Positions 14,849-27,300 of a stretch of 64,000 nt of DNA are shown here, one piece after another. The DNA lies in assembly GCF_947501225.1 (NCBI RefSeq), contig NZ_CANMUW010000010.1, forward strand, positions 62,001 to 126,000. The letters run 5' to 3'. Source of the stretch: an uncultured Shewanella sp. (lineage in GTDB: Bacteria; Pseudomonadota; Gammaproteobacteria; Enterobacterales; Shewanellaceae). Position 1 is the stretch's first letter. The number at the start of each line of letters is the position of its first letter. A model generated the notes under the pieces. The model searched no databases, had not been told where the DNA came from, and saw only the letters and a program-made list of their open reading frames with translations. The translations under genes were made by a program, and so were the position numbers.

Positions 14849-17278
14849 TCAGACCTTACGGATTTCAACCAGGTTAGTATGTTGAGGGTTACCTTTAGTT
14901 ACAGGTGTGGTGCGCTGTGTTGTCAGGACGTTCAAGCAGCCGCCTTTATCCACATCACCGCCGGGCTGGAACCAAGCGCCCTGACCCAGTGCTGTTACGC
15001 CGACCATGATGCGAGGCGTAACCTTGACTTCGACTTCGATGGTGCCGCGGTCGTTGAAGATATGGACCTTATCGCCGGTCTTCAGTCCGCGCTGATTAGC
15101 GTCGAGCGGGTTCATCCATACGGCATCCTGTACCACTTCACGTAGCCATGGCACGTTATGGTAGCTGGAGTGTGCACGGCCCTTGGTGTGGTAACCGGTA
15201 AGCTGTAGCGGATACTTCTTCTTGGTCTCTGTGTCTTCATAGCCTTCCCAGGTCGGCACATATTTAGGCAGCGCAGATATCACGTCGCCCTCCTTGAGCT
15301 TCCAGGTGCGGGCTTTCTCTGCCAGACGCGAAGAGTAGATCTCGATTTTGCCCGATGGCGTACCCAGAGGATTAGCTTCAGGATCGTTACGGAAATCTTC
15401 CAGTACGATATAGCCGCCGTCCGGCAGGTACTTGCGATAGATACCCTGTTTGAGCATCACCTCTTTATCCGGCAGTCCCGGTGTAGCAGCTTGAGACTCG
15501 GCATAGAATTGATTCAGCCAGTCCTGGCGGCTCTTGCCTTCGGTAAACTCAGACTCGACGCCCATGCGCTTGGCAAGATCGACACATACTTCATAGATAG
15601 GACGGCTTTCGAACATAGGATCGACGCCACTGCTCATCTGTACCAGGGTGGCGGTATCACCGGCTGCATAGCTTTGATAGATAAGATCTTCCGATTCTAA
15701 CCAGGTCACATCGGGAAGCAGAATATCGGCAAACTTGGCACTCGGAGTCATCCAGTTGTCGACCACAAGGATAAACTCACACTTAGACTCGTCCTGAAGT
15801 AGCTTCTCTGTCTTACGTACCTCTGAGTGTTGGTTGATCAGGGCATTACCACCATAGTTGATGATAGCCTTGATATCCGTGCCCAGTTTTCCGTCACCCT
15901 CTTCATCAAGATCGACACCCTGTACACCATCGGCCAGCACAGTCATGTTTTTACCGTCCTCGATAGCCTGAGTGAAGGTAAAGAATGAGATAGCTTTCTT
16001 AACAGGGTTTGCGCCTGTCGGCATAAATGGCGCGTGCAGGAACGAGCCCTTACACAGGCCGCCACAGTTTGTGCCCGGCAGACCCAGTTGGCCTAACAGG
16101 ATAGGTAGCATGTAGCCTGCGCGTGTGTTGTTCTCACCGGCGGCCTGGCGGTTAAGAGAGGCCGCAATTTGAATGAAGGGAGCACGAGCCGCAGCCAGCT
16201 CACGGGCAAGCTCCACAATGACATGGGCTTCGATACCCGTAATTGCAGCCGCCCATTCGGGGGTCTTAGCGTTAGCGCCGGGGGTTGAGTCGCCAATGGT
16301 GGTGTTATCGAGAATATAAGCCTTATAGCTCTCTTCATATCCTACACCGGCAGGCATGGTCTTCTCGTCGTACCCGACGCAGTACTTGTCCAGGAAGGCC
16401 TGATTGACCTTGTTAGTGGTGATCCACTCATAGGCCAGGGCTTCAAACAGCGCCGCATCGGTACCGGGACGGATAGCGATCCACTGATCTTCCTTACCTA
16501 CCGCGGAATCGGTATAACGTGGATCGATCAGGATAGTCTTGAAGTTGTTTTTCTTCTTTTGCATCAGGAAGTCATAGGCTTCACCTGAACCACTCATGCG
16601 GATCTCAGATGGGTTGTAACCTACCATCAGCACTAAGTCTGAGTTTTGCATCTCTGACACGCTGCTTCCCTGCCAGCCCGGGCCCGCAGAGCCATAGGTC
16701 TGTCCGGCAGCTTCATAGATTTGTGACCAGCTATAGTCACCATAGGCGTTGAGATAACCGCCTTTAAGGTTCATCAGGCGGTAGAGACACTGTTTACCCG
16801 AGAAGTGATAACGGGCACCCGAGTTATAGGTGAAGTGAATCGATTCGTTACCATATTGGTCTATGGTGCCTTGCAGCTTCTCAGCCACGATATCCAGTGC
16901 TTCGTCCCAGCTGATACGCTCAAATTGACCGCTGCCGCGAGGGCCGACACGTTTCATCGGGTACTTCAGGCGATCGGGAGCATAGACACGCTTTCTCAGT
17001 GAACGACCGCGAAGGCAGGCGCGCACGTCGTGATCGCCGAACTCATCTTTGGTGGTAAATTCTGATTCAATGCGGGTGATCACCCCATCGGTAGAGTAAA
17101 CCTGTACCGGGCAGTTAGAACCACAGTTAACCAGACAAGCCGACCAGTTCAGGTTTTCACCGGCAACTGGTGGCGTAGGCGGTACCACTTCAACATCTTT
17201 AGAGCTTGAGTTACAGCCTGAAACCGTCGCTGCGCAACTTAGTGCTGCACTCATTTTTAAGAAACTTCTGCGTTCCAT
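14849..17278 (-). CDS. dmsA: Molybdopterin catalytic subunit of DMSO reductase, Tat lipoprotein
   Basis: 809 residues of the DMSO reductase family. The N-terminus MERRSFLKMSAAL is a twin-arginine signal ending in a lipobox-like VSGC (Cys22), so the mature protein is probably lipid-anchored, as expected for an enzyme on the outer face of the outer membrane. A [4Fe-4S] motif (CLVNCGSNC, then CLRGRS) and the bis-MGD domains follow. The Ser in YGDYSWSQI fits the molybdenum ligand position. It reduces DMSO or related S/N-oxides. The operon order cytochrome, barrel, A, B, chaperone matches Shewanella dmsEFABG. The exact substrate is inferred from the operon. Confidence 0.9.
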   Translation of the reverse strand: MERRSFLKMSAALSCAATVSGCNSSSKDVEVVPPTPPVAGENLNWSACLVNCGSNCPVQVYSTDGVITRIESEFTTKDEFGDHDVRACLRGRSLRKRVYAPDRLKYPMKRVGPRGSGQFERISWDEALDIVAEKLQGTIDQYGNESIHFTYNSGARYHFSGKQCLYRLMNLKGGYLNAYGDYSWSQIYEAAGQTYGSAGPGWQGSSVSEMQNSDLVLMVGYNPSEIRMSGSGEAYDFLMQKKKNNFKTILIDPRYTDSAVGKEDQWIAIRPGTDAALFEALAYEWITTNKVNQAFLDKYCVGYDEKTMPAGVGYEESYKAYILDNTTIGDSTPGANAKTPEWAAAITGIEAHVIVELARELAAARAPFIQIAASLNRQAAGENNTRAGYMLPILLGQLGLPGTNCGGLCKGSFLHAPFMPTGANPVKKAISFFTFTQAIEDGKNMTVLADGVQGVDLDEEGDGKLGTDIKAIINYGGNALINQHSEVRKTEKLLQDESKCEFILVVDNWMTPSAKFADILLPDVTWLESEDLIYQSYAAGDTATLVQMSSGVDPMFESRPIYEVCVDLAKRMGVESEFTEGKSRQDWLNQFYAESQAATPGLPDKEVMLKQGIYRKYLPDGGYIVLEDFRNDPEANPLGTPSGKIEIYSSRLAEKARTWKLKEGDVISALPKYVPTWEGYEDTETKKKYPLQLTGYHTKGRAHSSYHNVPWLREVVQDAVWMNPLDANQRGLKTGDKVHIFNDRGTIEVEVKVTPRIMVGVTALGQGAWFQPGGDVDKGGCLNVLTTQRTTPVTKGNPQHTNLVEIRKV

Positions 17279-17318
17279 TATTTTATCCTCATTGCAGTTA
17301 TGATTAGCACTGTTTGCA

Positions 17319-19325
17319 TTAGCGCAGCTGGTAGCTAAACGACAACATCACTTGGTGCGCGTTATAGTTATGGTTCAGGTTGCCTAAGGTGGTCAGTCCC
17401 GGAACGGTATCGACATCGATTTGCGCGTAATCGGTGTCGTAATAGCGTTCATACTGGTAAGCCAGTTTTAACGCCATCTCTTCACTCAATGCGTAGTTCG
17501 CATGTAGCTTGAGACTATGATTGAACGAGTAGTAATCCCCCTGCGGCGTGGTGACGTCATAGATGACTAACGTGTCGCTGGTGGAGTTTGCGAACAGATA
17601 ATCGCCGCCCAGAGTGAGCTTGTCTTCGAGTAACCCTGAGTAGGTGAAACCTGCCCCCAGATTGATAAACTCATCTTCGATATCAGCGGACCAATCCGGA
17701 GCAGAGAAACTCTGGCTGCCGGTTTGATTGGAGTCGATCCACTGCTGACCGGCAAAGGCATAACCCGACAGATGCTCATCAAGGTGCAGCCCAAGGTTGA
17801 GCTCATAGCCGTAATCTTCAGATTCGGTCAGACCCAGTTGAGTCTGGTCGTAATCGTCTTTGGCATAGCGGGCTGTTACATCCAGGCTTAGCCATGAGGC
17901 CGGAGTGTGATTAAAGCTGGTTTCGAAAGCGGTGCGCTCTCTGTCGGCCAGATAATATTTCCGTAGTAAGGGGTTAGATTCAGATGATGTCAGCTCGCTG
18001 GTTTGATACTCGCTGCCGCCACGATTACTCAGGCTGGCTTTAAACTTAAGTTTGATATCATCCAGTGCTGTTACATTGAACTTGGCCCATAGCATGTCAT
18101 CATCGGTTTGCTCACGATCGCCGTGGCTGCGTTCCATCTCTTTGCGCTCATAGCCGGCCTGCAGGCGATAGTCGCCGCTCAGGCGGTAACTGGCGTTGAG
18201 CTTGAGGCCTCGACGCTCTGTATTCAGAGGCACATTTTGTTTAAATGCCCCCGTGATCCCGTTGACTTCAAATTGAGCGAAATCCCATATCGAGCTATTG
18301 TTGTCGCGCTTGCTGTAATCGACACTACCACCGAGCCTGAGTTTATTGCTCACAAGCGAGGTGACAGACAGCTTGCCGTCTAAGGTGTCGACCTCTCCGT
18401 CCCAGTTTTTTATCGGATTACCCGACATCTGGATTAATTGCTCATCCTGGATCATCTTGCCCGATGCCAGACGGCCGTTCATGACGGTGCGGCTTAGCTG
18501 ATATTGACCCGACAGGCTAAATTGATGAGCCTGATTGTCGGGAGCCGATGCAAAGACGTCGTACAGATAGGGGAGGCTTAAGGCTCCGATATCGTTCTTG
18601 TACTGACTGACGAAGTAATTGAGATCGCTAGCCCAGTTGTCACCGGACAGTGACAGCCCCGCGGTTAGGTTATCTGTGTTGGCATCGACGGGCAGACCGA
18701 AATTAACCGGAAGCGGCGTGACAATACTGCTGCTTTGATAACCGGTTTTATCTTCGTGGTCGTAACGTACATAAGCCTGGTAAAAGTCGCGGCCATAACT
18801 CAGACCCAGGCCAGCTTTGTTTCTCTGCAGGGATAGCTCCTGGGTCTGAGTATGCTCGCTCGGAGTCAACACGCCATCTTTGTACCATAACTGACTGCGT
18901 GCATCGCCTGACTGATAGCTGGTTAGCTGCTGATAATCCGCCGTTATCTCATACAGTCCGGATTTTCCCGCTTCAAGGTGAGCGAAGCCGTTATCAAGAC
19001 CTAACTGGTGTGCCTGGAATCTGGCTTTATAACCGGCGCCGTTTTGATAATTGAGGTCGGCATCCATACTGGCATTAGCGCCGTCGTTGTCGGTACCGAA
19101 AGCATTGCCGGAATGAATATCATCACTCTCAATGTAGGCGGCGTTGATACCGATAGTGCCGGTATAACCATCGACCTGAGGGCAGCGCTTACATTGAAAA
19201 GTTTCCTGTTTAACTGTACTGGTGTTGGCCCTGTTCACGCCAAAGTCAGCCGCCATTGCAGAGCCCGTTACCGCGCCCGACATGGCGAGCAGTGATAACG
19301 TGATGAGGTTAAATTTGAATCTCAT
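17319..19325 (-). CDS. dmsF: MtrB/PioB-family outer-membrane barrel for electron transfer
   Basis: The 668-residue product has a Sec signal ending at SAMA, then an early CKRC motif (CxxC) characteristic of MtrB-type proteins. About two dozen alternating beta strands follow, ending VMLSFSYQLR. MtrB-type barrels hold a decaheme cytochrome across the outer membrane so electrons reach an outside enzyme. AGGAG lies 9 bases before the ATG. It lies between the decaheme cytochrome and dmsA genes with short gaps (15 and 40 bases). Confidence 0.9.
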   Translation of the reverse strand: MRFKFNLITLSLLAMSGAVTGSAMAADFGVNRANTSTVKQETFQCKRCPQVDGYTGTIGINAAYIESDDIHSGNAFGTDNDGANASMDADLNYQNGAGYKARFQAHQLGLDNGFAHLEAGKSGLYEITADYQQLTSYQSGDARSQLWYKDGVLTPSEHTQTQELSLQRNKAGLGLSYGRDFYQAYVRYDHEDKTGYQSSSIVTPLPVNFGLPVDANTDNLTAGLSLSGDNWASDLNYFVSQYKNDIGALSLPYLYDVFASAPDNQAHQFSLSGQYQLSRTVMNGRLASGKMIQDEQLIQMSGNPIKNWDGEVDTLDGKLSVTSLVSNKLRLGGSVDYSKRDNNSSIWDFAQFEVNGITGAFKQNVPLNTERRGLKLNASYRLSGDYRLQAGYERKEMERSHGDREQTDDDMLWAKFNVTALDDIKLKFKASLSNRGGSEYQTSELTSSESNPLLRKYYLADRERTAFETSFNHTPASWLSLDVTARYAKDDYDQTQLGLTESEDYGYELNLGLHLDEHLSGYAFAGQQWIDSNQTGSQSFSAPDWSADIEDEFINLGAGFTYSGLLEDKLTLGGDYLFANSTSDTLVIYDVTTPQGDYYSFNHSLKLHANYALSEEMALKLAYQYERYYDTDYAQIDVDTVPGLTTLGNLNHNYNAHQVMLSFSYQLR

Positions 19326-19340
19326 TTGAGTTACTCCTGA

Positions 19341-20294
19341 TTAGCGCTGCAGCTTGCTGCCGGCTGGGTGATTGGAGCCATGGATCTGGCTATGGCAGTT
19401 GAGGCAGCTCTTGCCGCCACCAAAGGCGTCGCTTCCACCTTGCTGTATGACACGGCTTGCATGGCCGTCATCCATATGGCATTGCTGACATAGCTGTGGT
19501 GCCCTGTGAGTAAGCAAGGCTTCATTCACGCTGCCATGGGGGTTATGACAGTTGGCACAATTTTCAGTGACCGGCGCGTGCTCCCATAAAACGGGGCCAC
19601 GTTTCTCGCTGTGGCAGCTATAACAGGTGTCATTGACAGTGGTGTGATTCAGTGCACTTTCACTCATAGAACCGTGTGGGTTATGACAATCGATACAGGT
19701 CATTCGATCCCACTTCATCGGATGGGATGAGCGCTTATTCATGTCTGATTTTTGCTGAGTGTGACAAGAGGTGCAGCTGTCATTGACGCTGAGGCGATCC
19801 ATCACAGGATCTTTAGTGGTGTGGATATTATGGCAATCGCTGCAGGCGACCTCATCTAAGTTGTGGCTGCTGCTATGCCATGCCATCTGTTTAGGATCGT
19901 TATGACAACCCAGACAAACACTGTTCTGGCTCTGAGCTGACAGCTTGCTCTCTTTACCGAAGGCGATCATCGGCTCCTTGCCGCCCTTATTGTGTTTGCC
20001 TAAAGGGCCATGGCAGGCTTCGCACTGCAGACCTGCCATGGGTGAACCCGGTTGACTCGGGTTACCGTGTGCTCCACCGAAGAGCGCCATGACCTTGTCA
20101 TTTTTCTTATGACACATCAGGCAGGAATCGGCGCCTTTCTTTGAGTATTTACCCTGAGCAAATTTCTCCGCCAGTTGCTGTTCCAGTTGTTCACCAGTGA
20201 GTTGGTTCCAGGGGGCCGCCTGAACTGAGAGGGATAAACACGCTAAAGCGAATACCCCACAAAGTAACTTAGTGATAATACATTGCTTCATCAT
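19341..20294 (-). CDS. dmsE: Periplasmic decaheme cytochrome c (MtrA-like)
   Basis: 317 residues with a Sec signal peptide ending at VQA and ten CxxCH sites, from CLMCH through CEACH, CLGCH, CSDCH, CTSCH, CIDCH, CYSCH, CANCH and CQQCH to CLNCH. Size and heme count match MtrA/DmsE, which sits inside the MtrB-type barrel and passes electrons from the periplasm to the surface. It is the first gene of the dms operon; AAGG precedes the paired ATG codons. The long AT-rich region upstream should carry its anaerobic promoter. Confidence 0.93.
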   Translation of the reverse strand: MMKQCIITKLLCGVFALACLSLSVQAAPWNQLTGEQLEQQLAEKFAQGKYSKKGADSCLMCHKKNDKVMALFGGAHGNPSQPGSPMAGLQCEACHGPLGKHNKGGKEPMIAFGKESKLSAQSQNSVCLGCHNDPKQMAWHSSSHNLDEVACSDCHNIHTTKDPVMDRLSVNDSCTSCHTQQKSDMNKRSSHPMKWDRMTCIDCHNPHGSMSESALNHTTVNDTCYSCHSEKRGPVLWEHAPVTENCANCHNPHGSVNEALLTHRAPQLCQQCHMDDGHASRVIQQGGSDAFGGGKSCLNCHSQIHGSNHPAGSKLQR

Positions 20295-21324
20295 CTTGGC
20301 CTTACGGTTAATTATTTTATGGTTTGGTAATATTTGTGTTAATTGTTTCGCATTTAAATTGTAGTTTGGATTTTTAAAAATGCGAAGCTATTACTAAAGG
20401 GGTATTTTAAAATGTGTGACTTTTAATTTAAAAATAATTTATGCGTGATCGGGATCTTTATTTGTGGCCGTATTTTGTAGGCTTGCCTTAATACTTGTGC
20501 GTCGCTGTAACTGTCTGAATTTTATTTGTTATTTTACTTGTCTGTGTGGTCGTTATTATGGTTTGTGTTTTGGTTTTTTATAAATGAGAATGCTTTCAAT
20601 ATAATTTCTTTTATGAATGTTCATGGTTGTTATTCATATATATTATTATTAGTTTAATATCCATTAATGATTATTCATAACTCCGTTAATAGTTTTAATT
20701 ATCTTTTCACATGTTTTCACAACTCAATTGATAATCATTATTGATTGAACGTTTTATAGGTGTTTATTATTTGTGGCTTAATACTCATAGTCCTGAATTT
20801 TATTTGTTGTTTTCTTTGATTTTTTATTAGCGGTCTCTAATTCACGTGGGAGGTGAGAGCGGTTTTCATCGTTGTCGTTCGATGAGGGGGGATAGGTATT
20901 TCGGAGCGAGAGCATAACTCTCACGATTGCTCACTTAGGGAGAGTTCAGCTTTTCAGTTATCCGTATGCGACAAAATCGATGATTTTTAACATGCTTGTT
21001 TTTGTTAATGTATTGAAATTACCAGTTGAGGGCTCTGTTTTAGCGTGTTGTTCTTGCTGCCGGTTAATTGGTGATGCAATGTTTCATTTTTTTGATGCTA
21101 AATCAGAGAGGTGCTTTTGTGTTGCTTAAATGGCGAGTGTCAAAAATGTGGCGATCGCACTTTACTTTGGTTGTGGATTTGTTAGTGTTGCGCGGCTTGT
21201 GTTACCACTTGGTTGCCGCTTGGTCTCACTTGGCAGTTTGAAGTGGTTTTGAGGGGGGAGGAGATTGCCTTATTTGAGTCCTCTCATCTAACGAATTGTG
21301 ATATCACCGGAAGATAGCGTTACT
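20295..21324. other. Long AT-rich divergent intergenic region
   Basis: About 1 kb between dmsE (leftward) and the giant repeat protein (rightward), very AT-rich between 20300 and 20850. A 26-base imperfect direct repeat (23 of 26 identical by eye) occurs at 20515-20540 and 20793-20818, beginning CTGAATTTTATTTGTT in both copies. No credible ORF, terminator or clear FNR/CRP site was found; AATTGATAATCATTATTGAT near 20725 is only a weak FNR-like match. Confidence 0.45.
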
Positions 21325-24300
21325 ATGACAAAATATAAGTTGCTTGTTTCAACTCTGTTTATTTCTTTTTTCTCTTCACTTCTCACACAAGCTTCTGCAC
21401 ATGCTGCAACCCCCGCTTTAACCAATGGGTTACCTGCAGCATCCTTTGCCGGTGAGCAGGTCTGTTTTGACGTCGGTTTCAGTAACTCCGATACGACTCC
21501 GGGCTTTGGTCCCTATATTCGTCTGGACTTTCCCTCCGAGATAACACTGGACTCGGCGAGCTTTCTGGGAAGTGGCGTGACTGTGACCAATGTGGGTAGC
21601 TTTCCTGTTTCCGGCTCCTTAACCGATCCTAAAACGGGGTCGATTGTCAGCTCTGAGCAGGGGCGTGGTTTGAGTCTGTTGACACTTCCCTTAGGCTCAG
21701 TTGTTAAAGATGGCCCGGAGCTAGCGGTAAATGTCTGTGCTACGCTCGATACCTCTGTTGTGGTAGGTACTCCGCTATCTGTGGGTGTCCAAGGGGTCTT
21801 CGAATATGGAGATACGGCGACCGGAGACAATGGTGCAATTGAGGGTACCTTAATAAGTAAAAGCGTTACGCCAACTGTTATCTTATTCCAATCTTCAAAT
21901 AACGCGCCGGAAGCCGAGAATGTACCGGGTTCGGCTTTCAAATTCAGTGTTACCGATAAGATAGATGTTGCTAACGGCAAAACCGCTTTCGACCTGAAGC
22001 ATCAAAACAGCTTAGATGCCGCACTTCAATATCATGCTTCATCGGCAACCGGTGGTGTTGGTTTTGTTAAAACGGCAGAGCCGTTGACCTCTGCACCGGG
22101 TGGTATCTTTACCAGCAACTTTACTTCTATAACAGGTACTGCAGCAGGAAATGATGCAAGTGTCAGTTATACGGCCTATATCACGGATATATTAGATGAG
22201 TCCCAGTGCGGTACTCAGCTGCTGACCAGCAATGCACAACTGGATGTTGAATACCCTGATGATACTCCTCTTCCTCAACAGAACGGCAGCTCATCGCTTA
22301 CGGCTAAACATCTGGTTATTCGCCAGTCGGCTTCACCGAGGTTAGTTCAGCCGGGTGATACCGTTACCTTTACCGACACGCTGGCGCTGACTCAGTTTGG
22401 AGAGGCGAACTCTCTGGTGATAACCGATGTGCTTCCCGATGGCTTCACCTTTGCCGCTCATCAAGCTATGACGGTTAACGGCGGGGCTGTGGTGATCACG
22501 CCGTCCGTTTCCGTCAATGCCGGTATAACAACACTTACTTATGATGTGCACGCCGTCACCGGTAACCTGGCACCGGGTACGACAATTGCTGTTGCTTATA
22601 CCGCGACCGTAGATCAAGCCTATGTCGCAACGAGTCAGCCAGTGCTCGCTAACGATAACCTGCAGGCGACGGCAAGTGCCGAATACAGCCTGACCGTAGG
22701 TGCGACAAGCTGTACCGATGGCTCGGCAAGCTCTGTCGGCATCACCTCTGTCAGCAACGCGCTCTCTATCGTTAACCCACAGGCTGAATATGCCCCCGAC
22801 GATGTTGTTACTTTGCGTCACTCACTCTCTGTGCCTTCTGGCGATACAGACAGCATCGTCTTCGAAACATACCTGCCTCTGCCTGTGTTCGATGTCTCTA
22901 GTATTAGTACTACTTTTGGTACAGATATTGTCCCAGCCGCAACAGATACTCTGGCCCTAACGCCAGCGAACATCTCGGTTGATGCTGCGACCAATAAGTT
23001 ACGCATCGTATGGCCTAACGTCTCTTCAACAAGCGCTCAAACCATTGCCGTCGATATTCGTGTGGCCATCGAAGATGATCCCTTTGCCGATGATCTGTTT
23101 CTAACTACCCTGTTTTTAGCCAGCACCGCCAACACTCCCAGCGTTATGGCTATAGATACCTCGCCGGTGCAGTTGCATGTCAGAGCGCCTGAGCTGACGC
23201 TGACCTATGGCATTGCTGCCAGTGATAACTCAGTTGCCGACGCATCCTTGATATCTGCTTCGCCTGTGGATAGTGATATTTTTAAGTCTGATGCCGGTGA
23301 TAGCTTGAGCTTAGCCATCACGGTTGAAAACAGCGGCGGTGCCGATGCCCATGATGCAGTCGTTACGGCCCCGGCCATAGCTGGTCTGACAAATATCAGC
23401 ATAGATTCGGTGTTAGATGGCGCGGGCACTCCTATAGCCTATACTGGCAATCTACTAACAGGTCTTACCTTAACTAACCCGCTGCCTAAAAATGATGGCA
23501 CTCCCGGAACGTCATTTAGCAGTGATACGGCGATCATCACCTATAGCGCCGACATAGATTCTTCGGTTAACCCCAATGAGATTTTAACCTCTACGGCGAG
23601 TGTCAACTGGTCGTCTGCAAGCGGTGCGGTGTCATTCCCGACTATAAGTGATTCGGCAGTGATCACCATGGAGTATCCTGCGGTAACGACTAGCTTAAAA
23701 AGTGTTGCCCCCAAAGGGAATCCGGGTAACTTGGTGGTGGGGGATATTGCGACCTATGAAACCAGTGTGACCCTCCCAGAGGGCAGTACAGAAAATTTAA
23801 ATGTATTCGTGGCTCTGCCGGCAGGCTTTGAATATGTCGATGCCAGTCTTAATGTGGATACCACGGGATTTGCAGGAACTGTCGATACCGCGCCAACTAT
23901 CACGGCCAGTGGTGCTGTGAATAGCGGGCAGAGCATCAGTGTGGCCTTCGATAGTCCGGCCATAACATCGGTGACCAACGATAACATCGCCAGTAATAAC
24001 AGCTTTACTTTTACCGTCAATGCCTTGGTGACCGATAGCACCTCATTAAGTGCTATCGATGCGGCTCAAAACACCACGCTCACGGCAAATCTAACCTATA
24101 AGGATCAGACGGGAAGCCCAATTCAAGATAGTGCCTCTGTCGACTTCACCGAGCATAATTTAGCGGTGACCTCCAGCTTCTCTCCGGCCTCGGGTCTGAC
24201 CGCGGGTGATACGGTCACGGTAACCATCAATTTAGCCAATAATGGTACCGCCCCTGCCTACGATATTGTCGTAACCGATATCTTAAACGCTGATCTGTTC

Positions 24301-27300
24301 GATGTAACCAGCGCAGTGGAAGGCACGACACCTGCAGGATACAGTTATTCGTTCGTCAATCCACAGGTTACCTATACGGCAAGCGGTGCGTTGGCGGTAG
24401 GCGCTAGCGAGGTATTTACCTATAGCGCTGTCGTGAAAGATGGGGTGGTGACAGGCTCGAGTTATGCCAGTAACGTCTCGGCGACGGGGGATAGCCAGGC
24501 CGGCGTTTCTGGTAATCCTGAAAGAGATAGCAGTGATACCGGCTCTGCAACGGCTTCGGTCACCGCTTTGAGTGTGGCCGATTTCAGTATAATTGACTCA
24601 TCTGAATCGTGGACCAGTGATACGGGTTCGGTAGAGGGCGCCATAGGCGAAGTATTGACTTACCGACTCACGGTCACTGTACCCGAGGGCGTGAGCAGTG
24701 AGGATGGTAGCAATGCGATCATCGATATCGACCTGCCTGCCGGTACCGAGTACCTGACGGGCACGGCCCTCATTAGAGCTTTTGAGTCTGCTTCACTGCA
24801 GGGCAGTAACTTGTCTGGAGGGCTGGCACCGATCCCTGAGAGTAATACCGTGATTTCTCCGGTGATTAACGGGTCGAAAATTGGGTTTGATCTTGGGAGT
24901 ATAACTAACAGCGATAATGATGCTAACGATGAGCAGATCATCCTGACCTTCAGCATCTTAGTCAAAAATACCTCAGACAATGAGCGAACCAATGTTAAGA
25001 CATTAACGGCCAATATCAATTATAACAATGTCGATAATAATCCTCAGAAAGTAACCGATACAGCCGGGTTTACGGTTGTTGAGGCCGATCTGGCAGTCAG
25101 TAAATTGGCATCACCTTCGAGTGTTACCGGTGGCGAGTTGGTTACCTTTACCACAGTAATAACCAACAGTAACTCCACGAATGCAAGCCGGGGCTGGGAG
25201 TGGGAGGTCAGCGACCTCTTACCTGCAAGGTTACAGAGTCCATCGTTAACCAGTGCCACCTTGTCCCGTGGCAGCAAAGATCTGTTGGGCTGTTTTAGTT
25301 TCATCGGTAATACACTGGCATCTAACGCGTCCTGTGTGAGCGGCGAGCATTATCTGGACCCGGGCGAGACAATCACACTTGTATATACCGCGACGGTCGA
25401 TCCTACGATTGGTTTTGAGGAAAAATTGACCAACACCCTGAGCGCCACAGTGACCTCTCTGCCGGGAGCAAGGGGGACCGGTGATGCGGCTCCAGGAGCC
25501 GCCGAAGGCGACACGGGAGAGCGAACCGGTAGTGGCAACGATAACGATTCTGCCCAGAAGGTTAATGATTTAATCGCAAGTGATTCGGTTACTGTTACCG
25601 CAGGCAAGCCAACCATTAATCTAACGGCTGGCAGTAGTGAACTGCCTATTCTTGATAAAACTACCGTCATGGCTACTATGGCTATTCCGGTAGGTACGAC
25701 GGACAACTTCGTATTTACCTATGATCTGCCAACGGGATTAACCTACACAGGTACCCCGGTTAATATCACGACTCCAGCGAGTAACTTTACCGCATCTCTG
25801 ACACCCGAAACCAACCTGGGACCAGCTGACGATCCACTCATCTTCGATTTTGGTGCGCTCACCAACAGTCACAGTGGTGCGCAAGATATCTCTATCGAAA
25901 TTGAGGTTGAAGTCGATAATATTTTGGCAAACCAGGCGGGGACATCTCTGTCGATAGGTGCCTCGGCCAGCTACGATAATGCATCCACGCCACCGACTAA
26001 AACATTGGTTATCGATGTTATCGAAGCGAATCTGGACTTATCGAAAACGATAACTTCAGGTGCAACCGGGAGTGATGCGGGTGATACGGTCTCCTATAAG
26101 ATCACATTGACCAACACCTCAACCAAGGCAACGGCGTATCGGGTAAGTGTTGCAGATCTTTTACCTGCAGAGTTGCTAGGTGGACCTGACGGAACGGGCA
26201 GTGGCAGTACATTTGCTAATCTTGTGTTAACTAACATTGCCGATGCGGCGGTATTAACCAATACCTCTACACCATTGGCCAGTGCAGATGCACAGGTTAC
26301 AACCACGAACAATGCCGATGATACCTTAACCTGGCCGCTGTTTAACCTGCCGCCAACCGCTTCAGTTCAGGTAGATTATGATGTTGTGATAGCGAATAGC
26401 GCCAATGCCGGTGATTCTGTATCTAATACGGTAACGGCCAATTACAACAGCCTGGAAGCAGGTGGTGGACGTGACAGCAGTGACTCATTGGATGATGATG
26501 ACGGCAACTTAGATAACTATGGTGAGTCAGTAACACAGGCATTTACCGTCGATTCCAGCCTCTCGATTCAGCAAGGCTTGAGTGCCGGTCAGGCCGATAG
26601 TAACTTCGCTATCGGTGAAACGGTTTCCTATGATATTCGTATCGACCTGATCGAGGGGATGAGCAAGAGCCTGGTGTTAACCGATACTTTGCCTGGGGGG
26701 CTTAGCTTTGTTTCAAGCAGTATCATCGCAGGGGCACATATCAGCTACAGCGGAGCCGGTACTCCGGTAGAATCGCCTACCGGCACATTGACCTATAGCT
26801 TCGGTGATGTGACTAACACCTCAGATGCCGATGCCGGTAACGATTTCTTTATTGTGCGCTTAGTCGCGCAAGTCGAGGATGAACCGGGCAATGTCGCCGG
26901 TGTGATACTAAATAACACCGCGTCGGTGACTAGCCAGGCGGGTGCGGCCGGGCCTGATATCGAGCCTGTCACTATCGCAGAGCCCAACTTACTCTTTTCT
27001 ATCACGCCTAGCCTGAGTGAAGTGTCTCTGGGCGATAAGGTCAGCATTGCCGTTGTTTTGGACCATGACTCGAGCAGTGCCGATGCTTTTGAAACGAGTT
27101 TCGATATTAATATCCCTGCCGGATTGACCTACACAGGCTCTAGTCATGTGGGTGATGGCAGTATCGATAGTAGCGTTCCTGGTGTGCTAAGTGTCGATAT
27201 GGGTTCAATTACCTTGGTCGAAGACAGAAAATCATTCACCTTTGAAGTCACCGTGGACAGCGATACTGAGATAGATAAAGTCTTATCGATCGGTATATCC

